IMG/VR virus record: IMGVR_UViG_3300036866_000012
Location: 1 to 38,602 of that record
Length of the DNA stretch: 38,602 nucleotides
Source: a virus
Strand: one strand, 5' to 3'
The position numbers were made by a program, and so were the translations under genes. The notes beneath the pieces were generated by a model. The model had not been told where the DNA came from. It saw only the letters and a program-made list of their open reading frames with translations, and ran no database searches. This document shows positions 1 through 6,852 of the stretch, piece after piece (positions within the stretch are counted from its first letter, which is position 1; each line of letters starts with the position of its first letter).

Positions 1-1
1 G

Positions 2-271
2 GCCTACGGATGGGGCGGCTACATCATGATCCTATCGAAGGCAGCGTGGCGCGACGCGGGCAAGTTCGTGGACGGGCAACTTTGCGTGGATCATCAGATG
101 CACTTTGCGCTCAGGCGAGCGAAGCGGCGGGTGTTCCTGATCGAGGGCCTGTACATTTACCACTACGCCAGAGGGCGCGGTGAGCAGTACCAAGCGAAGA
201 CGCTGGCAGCGACGTGCGAGTGCCGGACGGTGACACGCGGTGTGTCGCTGACCGATAGGCGGGCGATTTGA
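2..271 (+). CDS. GT2-like glycosyltransferase, C-terminal fragment (5' end outside window)
   Basis: The reading frame is open from the first bases, so the N-terminus lies to the left. The visible ~89 residues begin AYGWGGYIMILSKAAWRDAG and include VDHQMHFALRR and LIEGLYIYHYARGRGE. This pattern (a GG-M-x-SK-x-W-x-x-x-G segment, then an acidic VD, then an 'xGxYxxHYxR' end) is typical of the C-terminal half of family-2 glycosyltransferases found in phages. The nucleotide-sugar binding part and the DxD motif are not in view, so donor and acceptor cannot be named. Its stop codon overlaps the start of a second glycosyltransferase, so the two probably act together. Family assignment is from remembered patterns, not a search. 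Confidence 0.6.
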   Translation, partial: AYGWGGYIMILSKAAWRDAGKFVDGQLCVDHQMHFALRRAKRRVFLIEGLYIYHYARGRGEQYQAKTLAATCECRTVTRGVSLTDRRAI

Positions 272-933
272 TCAGCGTGCTCACGTGGAAGTGGGGCGAC
301 GCGTACGGACCCGAGTACGTGATCCGGCTCAACCACATGCTGAGTCGGCATCTGCGGGTGCCGTTCCAATTGTTCTGCATCACGGACAACGCTGAGGGGC
401 TGTTGAATCAGGACATCGCGTTGGTTCCGATGTTCACGAAGTGGGCAGGCGTAAAGAAGCCGCAAGGCTACCGGTCAGCGGACAACGACCTGTGCCAGCG
501 ACGGCTCGCGATGTTCGATCGCCAGTTCCTCGAAGTGCAGTCGGGACGATTCCTGCACTTGGACCTGGACACGGTGATCACAGGCGACATCACGGACATG
601 ATCGTCCGGCCGGAGCCGCTGATCATGGCGGCGCGACCGAAGATGAAGCATCGCGTGATGCCGGGGTTCATGCTGTTCGACCGGGGCTATCTGCACGAGT
701 TGTGGGAGACGTTTCACGGTGACCCGCAACGGTCGGACATGGAACTTATCGACAACTTCGTCTCGTCGCGGAATCTGAACCCGCCGACGTGGACCGAGGC
801 TGATGGAGTGTACGGGCACATTTACATCAAGAAGGCCGGGCACCTGCCGAAGGATGCCCGAGTGGTGATGTTCTACGGACCCGGTAAGCCGCACGAGGTA
901 GACGCGGCGTGGGTGAAGGAGCACTGGCGGTGA
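268..933 (+). CDS. GT8-like glycosyltransferase
   Basis: The 221-residue product begins MISVLTWKWGDAYGPEYV, and a DLD motif at residues 99-101 sits in the context RFLHLDLDTVITGDI. That fits the metal and nucleotide-sugar binding DxD of GT-A fold, family-8-like enzymes. Residues ~115-140 (LIMAARPKMKHRVMPGFMLFD) and the C-terminal YGPGKPHE also match the phage-encoded GT8-like group as I know it. The start is TTG at 268, overlapping the previous TGA (TTGA), which favours translational coupling. It lies directly upstream of head genes. It may therefore glycosylate a virion protein or a host surface polymer, but the sequence shows no acceptor. Length is normal for a single-domain enzyme. Confidence 0.7.
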   Translation: MISVLTWKWGDAYGPEYVIRLNHMLSRHLRVPFQLFCITDNAEGLLNQDIALVPMFTKWAGVKKPQGYRSADNDLCQRRLAMFDRQFLEVQSGRFLHLDLDTVITGDITDMIVRPEPLIMAARPKMKHRVMPGFMLFDRGYLHELWETFHGDPQRSDMELIDNFVSSRNLNPPTWTEADGVYGHIYIKKAGHLPKDARVVMFYGPGKPHEVDAAWVKEHWR

Positions 934-1094
934 CTGACGAGAGAGTTGTGCAGATTCTTGCTGAGCACAAAGCCTGTCGCAGCCCGCGCGAAGTGGCGGC
1001 TGTGAAGTGCATCATCGCCACTGTTGTTAAAGAGGCGCTTCAGGATAGCGCGTACGAAATGTTGACAGGACAGAAGGCACCGGAGCGAGCATGA
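930..1094 (+). CDS. small helical protein of unknown function
   Basis: This 54-residue ORF starts with GTG at 930, overlapping the TGA of the upstream glycosyltransferase (GTGA). It ends in an ATGA overlap with the minor head protein. A start at GTG 909 is also in frame but would overlap more. The protein (MTDERVVQILAEHKACRSPR...) looks mainly helical, with no membrane segment and no motif I recognise. The coupled position between two well-supported genes is the main reason to accept it. Confidence 0.55.
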   Translation: MTDERVVQILAEHKACRSPREVAAVKCIIATVVKEALQDSAYEMLTGQKAPERA

Positions 1095-1921
1095 TCCCGA
1101 GCGCGTATCGTGTGAGTAAGCGGCACCGAGTCCTGTGGGCGACGATGAATTTCCTCGCCGACAGGGATGCGGTTGGTCCGCGCACGAAGCGGTTCGATCG
1201 CGCGGTGATCAAGGCGACGGTCGATCGGCGCAAGCTGATCCTCGAACACAAGGCGGCGGACATGATGCGGGACTTCTTCACATATCAGCAAGAGTTCGTG
1301 AAGGACGCAGGCATCAGTCTGGACCTGATCGACCAGGCGCTCGGGGCGACCCGCGACGACCTGGAAGACACGTACAAGCGTGTGTGCCTGATGACAGCCG
1401 GGAACTACGGTCCGTGGGTGCTCGGGCACCTGGACGCGACGATGAAGGCTCCCGATCCGTTCACCGCACCAATGACCGAGTGGATTCGGCAGAACGCCGG
1501 GGAGCGTGTAGCGGGCATCAATAAGACGACCCGTGACTCTCTCCGGGAGATCATCGCGGACGGCGTAGCACAGGGTGACACTGTCGAGATGATCGCGCGG
1601 GCAATAGACGACCTGTACCTCGACGAGATCATCCCGAATCGCAGCATGACGATCGCTCGAACCGAAGTCGGTAACGCGGCTAACTTTGCCTCGAACGAGG
1701 CAGCGCAGGCGACGGGCGTGGCGATGGAGAAGACGTGGAACACGCTGGGCGATGCGTTCGTGCGTGACGACCACGCCGACGCGGACGGGCAGACCGTTGA
1801 ACAAGATCAGGACTTCGTCGTTGGCGGCGAGTACCTGGGATGGCCGGGCGACATCAGCAAGGGCGCGACGGCGGGCAACGTGATCAATTGCCGATGCTTC
1901 ATCACGTGGGACGCGCGATGA
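1091..1921 (+). CDS. minor head protein, Mu F / SPP1 gp7 family
   Basis: The 276-residue product carries the hallmark C-terminal domain of this family. It has TIARTEV at 187-193 (the ARTE motif), then W216 and VRDDHADADGQ at 224-234, then VGGEYLGWPGD, and finally NVINCRCFITW with CRC at 267-269. Proteins of this family sit inside or near the portal, join the head and may be ejected or assist DNA packaging and injection. The N-terminal ~130 residues are helical. The ATG start overlaps the preceding stop (ATGA). The portal gene normally lies just upstream in such phages, so it may be left of the glycosyltransferases. Confidence 0.92.
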   Translation: MIPSAYRVSKRHRVLWATMNFLADRDAVGPRTKRFDRAVIKATVDRRKLILEHKAADMMRDFFTYQQEFVKDAGISLDLIDQALGATRDDLEDTYKRVCLMTAGNYGPWVLGHLDATMKAPDPFTAPMTEWIRQNAGERVAGINKTTRDSLREIIADGVAQGDTVEMIARAIDDLYLDEIIPNRSMTIARTEVGNAANFASNEAAQATGVAMEKTWNTLGDAFVRDDHADADGQTVEQDQDFVVGGEYLGWPGDISKGATAGNVINCRCFITWDAR

Positions 1922-2004
1922 ACATTGTGGCGTGGGTGATCGTGATAGGTGCGTTGGTGCTCTGCATCGCGGTATCGTGGGCACACGGAAAGGGACGCGT
2001 GTGA
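1918..2004 (+). CDS. 28-residue single-span membrane peptide
   Basis: ATG at 1918 overlaps the minor head protein stop (ATGA). The ORF ends at TGA 2002-2004, which overlaps a GTG start (GTGA) of the next gene. The peptide MNIVAWVIVIGALVLCIAVS is followed by WAHGKGRV. That is a hydrophobic stretch of about 19 residues with a basic tail, as in a single transmembrane helix with its C-terminus in the cytoplasm. Perfect stop/start coupling on both sides supports translation. Its role is unknown. It could be a small membrane effector, or mainly a coupling ORF. Confidence 0.55.
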   Translation: MNIVAWVIVIGALVLCIAVSWAHGKGRV

Positions 2005-5000
2005 TTTACTACAGAACAAAAGACTACGTCATGAAGGCAGCCGTTGACAAGAGCGGCGGCGTCATGGTCGCACTACAGGTGCCGCTCGACGTGGCAACGA
2101 AGCTGATCGTTGAGGGCGGACAGCCCGCGAACGACCTTCATATCACACTCGTCTACCTGGGCAAGTCCGATCAGTTCAACGCGAAGAAGATGCAGACGCT
2201 CCACGACATCGTCTCGTCGATCGCGAAGGAGTACACGCCGCTCGACATCACGCTGACCGGTTACGGTGTGTTCGCCGAGACCGATGACGGCCCGTGCCTG
2301 CACGCGGTGGTGGGGCTCAGCGATGCACTTGACTCGCTGCAAGAGACGGTGGCCGAGGCTGTCGCGAGCTACGGCATGCCCCCGCAAGGCAAGGGCTCGA
2401 TGAATGGGCAGTACAAGCCGCATATCACGCTGGCGTACGGTGAGAGCGCGGCTCCGCCCGAGGTTCCGCCTGTGACTGAGTTCAAGATTGAGTGGCTGCG
2501 TTCGACGTTCGGTGCTACCGAGGGTCTGTTCAGACTTCAGGGTACTCGGAAGTCGGTCATGATGAAAGCGGTGTTCGACGAGTCGCAGCATCCCCGCGAC
2601 GAGAGTGGTAAGTTCTCCGAGAGCGGCGGGGGTGAGGGCTCGCGTGTGTTCATGACCCCCGACGACGTGATCGAAGAGTCCACGTGGGGTGGCAAGAAGC
2701 AGTACGTGATCCGCGACCCGAAAACGGGTAAGGGCAGCGGGCGGCTTATCTCTGAGCCTGTCAACATCAAGAACGTACCCGAGACGCTGTACCACGCGAC
2801 GACGAACCTCCCCGCCGTTAAAGGCTCGGGGTATCTGCGGGCAGCGAGCGACGGCGGCGGAATGGGCGGCGGCAACGGCATGCCTGGTGTGTCGTTCACG
2901 ACGAGCAAGGCCGATGCGGAGCTAATGACGAAGGAACTACGCCGCACGGTGGACATCACGCACGAGGCACCCGATACTGCCGAAGCGATGAAGGCGAAAC
3001 TCGAAGGCTACGCCCGCGAGGACGAGAAGGCTGGTGGACTTCAGAAGGGTGACCTACAGCGGTCGGTTGACTACTCGCTGAGCAATTGGGAAGCCAACCA
3101 CAAGTCGTCGTCGCGCGAATGGAACGGCGAGAGTTGGGACACGTCCCCGGCGAAGGACCCTGAGAAGATGAAGGTCAGCATGCAACGGCTGGCGAAAGAG
3201 ACCTTCACTCAGTACCTTCAAGCTAGGGATATGGATTCTCAGAAACTCTTGAACACGAAAGGCGCTGACTTCCACCAGAACGACAAGTACGCGATGCTGA
3301 AGGACCCGCTTCTGTACGGGAGCGGTGAGGACTTCGCGAAGATGGACCCGGCGAAAATCGGCATTGTCACCACGAGCAAGAAGAACCTGCCGGGTCGGGC
3401 TCTCATTCGTGCCGGGTCCGATGACTTCCTACACGAGGTTCGTGTACACGCGGACGTGCCGCTTGAAACGGATACGGTGTACAAGGACGGCGAGGGTGGC
3501 TCCGGACTCACGGCTCCGACCGAGGGCGGCGGGACTCCGCTGATGTCGTTGAACCACGACAAGCGACGCAAGCCGATCGACGGTCAGGTGTACACGGCGT
3601 TCACGCCGGACGGCTCGCTGGGCACAGCCTCGTCGCCGGGCATCATGAAGGACGGCGCACCGGCAGGGATGGCGAGCGACAGCACGGCGGCGTTCGGCAC
3701 GAGCGACCTGAACAACGGGGGCCGCATCGCGCCAGAGCAGGGCATGTTCAAGAAGCCACGGCGCGCGAATAAGGCTGAGGTTGCGATTCCGGGGACCGAA
3801 AAGCACATGAGAGTTCTGGACGCGCACGGGTGGGAGTTCCACGCTAACGATCACGATTCGGTAGTGTACTCGAACCCTAAGAGTGACGATGAAGTTCGAG
3901 TGTGGTCATCCGGTCATTGGATTCGATACACCAAGGATCAGAAGGTTGTCTCTCAGGGTGACACGGACGTAGACCTGGGACAAAATCTCGGGGTGAAGAA
4001 GGACGAGTTCGGCGGCGGACAGGGTCAGGGCCAAGGGCTCGCGGTGGCGACCGCGCCCGAGTTCACGAAGCGGCCGGTGAAGCCGGAGTTCAAATTCGCT
4101 GGCGCGGTGGGGCCGAAGTTCGAGGACAAGGACGTGAACGGCGACCTGAAGAAAGAGGACCCGACGACGGGCGGCAACATGGCGATCAGTGCCGAGCCGA
4201 GCCCGGAGATGTCCGACGACCGTGAAGACAAGCTGCGAGCCGAGGATCGGCTGCGCAAGAGCGGCGGAGCCTGGCAGGCACCGAAGACCGAGGCGGGCGC
4301 ACAGCCAAGCATCCCGATGACGCAACAGGGCCGCAACCCTGAGCGTCATCACAACGATCCGCGCATGCGGGACAACGAACCGTTCACACCACCCGAGGGC
4401 ATCACGCAACCGATGGCGCTCTCCGAGTACCGGACGCCGAAGGTTCAGCGCACGGTGGACATGGTTGAGAACGGCGTACTCGTGGTGCGTCACACGTTCT
4501 ACGGCGACGACGATAAGACGGCGAAGCACATGGAAGACGCACACCGCGAGGCTGACGCGTCGCTCGATGCCTCGATGGACGGCAAGCCGTACAAGGACGT
4601 GGACATCACGGCAGTCCGCAAAGCTGAGGGTCCGGCTGTGATCCTGGCCCGACACGGCAGCACGGACTTCAATTCGGGTGCCGCCGAAGAAGGTGGGCCG
4701 CGCATTCGTGGCTGGATCGACGTTCCTCTGAATACCGAAGGACATGCGGATGCGAAGAGGGTGGCGGCGAAGATCGCGAAGGAATACCCGCACGTGGACG
4801 AGATTCACACGTCGGACTTGAGCCGAGCGGCTGATACCGCGCAGGCGATCAGTGACGCGCTCGGTGGTGTGCCGATCACGAAGACGCGGGACCTTCGTCC
4901 GTGGGACCTGGGCGATTACAATGGCAAGCCTGTCGAGGGCATCAAGGACAAACTCGACGCGCTCGTGATGAATCACAGCGAGAAGGCACCGAACGGAGAG

Positions 5001-5588
5001 TCATTCGATGACTTCATGGATCGCTTCTGCCCGTACCTCGAAGCTGCTCAGGCGGATGCGAAGAAGGGCAACAAGGTCATCGTGCTCGTGGCGCACACGC
5101 GTAACGTGCGCGCGGCTGAGGCTGTCTGCGATCGCGCGAAGATGACGCCGGAACTGATGATGGGACCGAACGACATCACCGAACCGGGTGAGTTCGCGGT
5201 GATGAAGCCGACCGGTGACGGGTGGGGGTTCAAGGTTGCGAAGGCGCACGACGCGGGGGTTCAGCCCGAGGCTCACGACGAGAAGCCGAAGTTCCCGGCT
5301 GGCGGTATCGCGCCCGGCACGGCGATCATCCGGGCCGAGGCTCCGGTTGTAAAGGTTGAGGCTCCTATCATCACTGTGTTGCCTGCTCCGGTCAACATCG
5401 TGAAAGCAGACAACGCCGAAGTCGTAGAGCGGCTGGGCGAGGTTATGAAGGAGATCAACATAATGAAAGCAGACAACACCGAGAGACTGAGCAGTCTCTT
5501 GAAAGCGCTGCTCCGAAAGAAGAAGCGAACGGTACAGTACGACGAACAGGGTAACATAACAGGCTCGATCGAAGAGGAGATGGAGTAA
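2001..5588 (+). CDS. giant multidomain protein: 2H phosphoesterase, ADP-ribosyltransferase-like region, histidine phosphatase
   Basis: I chose GTG 2001 because a GGAAAGGGA ribosome site lies just upstream and it overlaps the previous TGA; ATG 2031 is the alternative. The product is 1195 residues. Residues ~15-175 contain two HxT motifs, HIT at 47-49 and HIT at 141-143, the signature of 2H phosphoesterases (LigT / RNA-ligase-like fold). Near residue 197 is a DESQHPRDESGKFSE linker. Residues ~260-490 start with LYHATT (264) and PGVSFTTS (~298) and end with HEVRV (Glu 479), resembling an ADP-ribosyltransferase fold; this call is tentative. Residues ~600-662 form a small W-rich module. Residues ~878-1075 are a histidine phosphatase, with LARHGSTDFN (R884, H885, G886) and a second VAHTRN (H1032). 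The C-terminus is a coiled, Lys-rich tail. Such a combination next to head genes suggests a virion-associated enzyme, which is inference. Confidence 0.8.
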   Translation: MIYYRTKDYVMKAAVDKSGGVMVALQVPLDVATKLIVEGGQPANDLHITLVYLGKSDQFNAKKMQTLHDIVSSIAKEYTPLDITLTGYGVFAETDDGPCLHAVVGLSDALDSLQETVAEAVASYGMPPQGKGSMNGQYKPHITLAYGESAAPPEVPPVTEFKIEWLRSTFGATEGLFRLQGTRKSVMMKAVFDESQHPRDESGKFSESGGGEGSRVFMTPDDVIEESTWGGKKQYVIRDPKTGKGSGRLISEPVNIKNVPETLYHATTNLPAVKGSGYLRAASDGGGMGGGNGMPGVSFTTSKADAELMTKELRRTVDITHEAPDTAEAMKAKLEGYAREDEKAGGLQKGDLQRSVDYSLSNWEANHKSSSREWNGESWDTSPAKDPEKMKVSMQRLAKETFTQYLQARDMDSQKLLNTKGADFHQNDKYAMLKDPLLYGSGEDFAKMDPAKIGIVTTSKKNLPGRALIRAGSDDFLHEVRVHADVPLETDTVYKDGEGGSGLTAPTEGGGTPLMSLNHDKRRKPIDGQVYTAFTPDGSLGTASSPGIMKDGAPAGMASDSTAAFGTSDLNNGGRIAPEQGMFKKPRRANKAEVAIPGTEKHMRVLDAHGWEFHANDHDSVVYSNPKSDDEVRVWSSGHWIRYTKDQKVVSQGDTDVDLGQNLGVKKDEFGGGQGQGQGLAVATAPEFTKRPVKPEFKFAGAVGPKFEDKDVNGDLKKEDPTTGGNMAISAEPSPEMSDDREDKLRAEDRLRKSGGAWQAPKTEAGAQPSIPMTQQGRNPERHHNDPRMRDNEPFTPPEGITQPMALSEYRTPKVQRTVDMVENGVLVVRHTFYGDDDKTAKHMEDAHREADASLDASMDGKPYKDVDITAVRKAEGPAVILARHGSTDFNSGAAEEGGPRIRGWIDVPLNTEGHADAKRVAAKIAKEYPHVDEIHTSDLSRAADTAQAISDALGGVPITKTRDLRPWDLGDYNGKPVEGIKDKLDALVMNHSEKAPNGESFDDFMDRFCPYLEAAQADAKKGNKVIVLVAHTRNVRAAEAVCDRAKMTPELMMGPNDITEPGEFAVMKPTGDGWGFKVAKAHDAGVQPEAHDEKPKFPAGGIAPGTAIIRAEAPVVKVEAPIITVLPAPVNIVKADNAEVVERLGEVMKEINIMKADNTERLSSLLKALLRKKKRTVQYDEQGNITGSIEEEME

Positions 5589-5998
5589 TGGCAAAGAATC
5601 CGAAATTCTCAGACACGACCGCAAACGCGAAGGCCGTCGCGGCGACGGCACTTCTGAACAACGGCTACCTCCGCATCTATGACGGGTCGCAGCCCGCCAA
5701 CGCCAACGCTGGCATCGGCGGCGCGACTCTGCTCGCCGAGCTACGGTTCAATGCGACCGCGTTCGGTGCGCCGTCTGCCGGTGTGGCGGTGGCGAACGCC
5801 ATCACGTCCGACACCGACGCGAACGCGACCGGGACTGCGGCGTGGTTCCGTGCCCTCGAAAGCGACGGCACGACGGTTGTCTTCGACGGTAGCATCGGCG
5901 CGGGTGGTACGTTCGACCTGGTGCTCAACACGACATCGATCGTCATTCACGCTGAAGTGGCGGTCTCGTCTTTCACCTACACGGAGAACGAGGGCTAA
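5588..5998 (+). CDS. small beta-rich structural protein
   Basis: The 136-residue product starts in a TAATG overlap with the giant upstream gene. Its N-terminus (MAKNPKFSDTTANAKAVAAT) is followed by alternating beta strands, including a LRIYDGSQPA segment, an ALA/GLY/THR-rich core and a final VSSFTYTENEG. It has no catalytic motif, signal peptide or membrane helix. Small proteins of this composition next to head genes are usually capsid decoration or head-fibre components, but I do not recognise the family. Position between the enzyme fusion and another beta-rich protein fits a virion role. Confidence 0.75.
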   Translation: MAKNPKFSDTTANAKAVAATALLNNGYLRIYDGSQPANANAGIGGATLLAELRFNATAFGAPSAGVAVANAITSDTDANATGTAAWFRALESDGTTVVFDGSIGAGGTFDLVLNTTSIVIHAEVAVSSFTYTENEG

Positions 5999-6000
5999 TC

Positions 6001-6804
6001 ATGGTGACCTTGGAGCGCACTATTCCGAAGTTCAATCCTAATTTCGTTCGTAGTCTGCGGACCCAGCCGTTCGGGTTCGCCTTCGACGGCCACGAAGGTG
6101 AAGTTGTCGAAGTCTACGGGCACCGCTTCCTCAAACACGGTGGCAGACTCATGCCGCTTATCGAGGGTGGTGCGGACACGAAGATCAGCGCCCTGACCGA
6201 GGTTTCGACCCCCGCGCTCGACGCACAGGAGATTCCGTGCAACGATGCGGGAACGACGAAGAAGATCGTGCTCGGGACCGACCTGAAGCCGTGGATCGGC
6301 AACATGCTCATGAATCGGTCAGTGGCGGACCAGACAATTTCCGCGACGACTGCGTACGTGACAGGTTCCAGCATCTCTGTTCCGGTGGGCAAGCTGCGAG
6401 CGGGTACGACGTTCCGTTGGCGCATTTTCATGACGAAGACCGCCGCTGGTTCGACGGCGGGCAGCACAATCCTTCTGAAGATCGGTACGCTCGGGACGAC
6501 CGGCGACGCGACGATCGCGACGCTGACGACTGGTACGCCGACTGCGGCTGCGGATACCGGTGTGCTCGATCTTTCGGCTACGATTCGGACCATCGGTGCG
6601 GCTGCGACATCAAACTTCGCCGGACGACTGACACACAACCTCGCGACGACGGGTTTCAGCAACATCGCGGGCGAAGCGTATCAGGCGGCTGGCTCGACGT
6701 TCGACTCGACAGTGGCGAACCTGATCGTCGGTATCACCATCACCACGACGACAGCATCAGCCTGGACGCTCGTGCAGGTACTCGCGGAAGCAGAACTTTT
6801 GTAA
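6001..6804 (+). CDS. beta-rich virion protein with jelly-roll-like C-terminus
   Basis: This is a 267-residue product with ATG two bases after the preceding stop. Residues ~55-90 read GGADTKISALTEVSTPALDAQEI, the 'ISALTxVxxPA...DEIP' leader seen in many phage fibre and decoration proteins. The remaining ~170 residues (from NRSVADQTISATTAYVTGSS) are Thr/Ala/Gly-rich predicted beta strands of the kind found in phage capsid- or tail-attached jelly-roll domains, including RLTHNLATTGFSN. I see no enzymatic motif. It probably sits on the outside of the virion, as a head fibre or decoration, given its place among head genes. Receptor binding is possible but unsupported. Confidence 0.75.
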   Translation: MVTLERTIPKFNPNFVRSLRTQPFGFAFDGHEGEVVEVYGHRFLKHGGRLMPLIEGGADTKISALTEVSTPALDAQEIPCNDAGTTKKIVLGTDLKPWIGNMLMNRSVADQTISATTAYVTGSSISVPVGKLRAGTTFRWRIFMTKTAAGSTAGSTILLKIGTLGTTGDATIATLTTGTPTAAADTGVLDLSATIRTIGAAATSNFAGRLTHNLATTGFSNIAGEAYQAAGSTFDSTVANLIVGITITTTTASAWTLVQVLAEAELL

Positions 6805-6815
6805 AATCGGAGAAG

Positions 6816-6846
6816 AGTCCTGCGGCTCTCCTTGGGCCGCAGGATT
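6816..6846 (+). promoter_or_regulatory. hairpin covering the ribosome binding site of the next gene
   Basis: TCCTGCGGC (6818-6826) and GCCGCAGGA (6836-6844) form a perfect 9-bp stem with a 9-nt loop, extendable by a G-T and an A-T pair. The 3' arm contains CAGGA, the best Shine-Dalgarno-like sequence before ATG 6853. Folding would therefore hide the site. No T-run follows, so an intrinsic terminator is less likely than a translation control element, although partial termination is possible. Confidence 0.55.
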
Positions 6847-6852
6847 AAACAC

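Noticed and set aside
909-930. GTG 909 as the start of the small helical ORF
   Set aside because: It would overlap the glycosyltransferase by 25 bases, whereas GTG 930 gives the four-base GTGA overlap typical of this genome.
1040-4976. Long reverse-strand open frames (for example 1040-1984 and 3906-4976)
   Set aside because: They are rich in Arg, His, Val and Leu, lie fully opposite well-supported genes, and have no recognisable motifs. High GC content creates such antisense frames.
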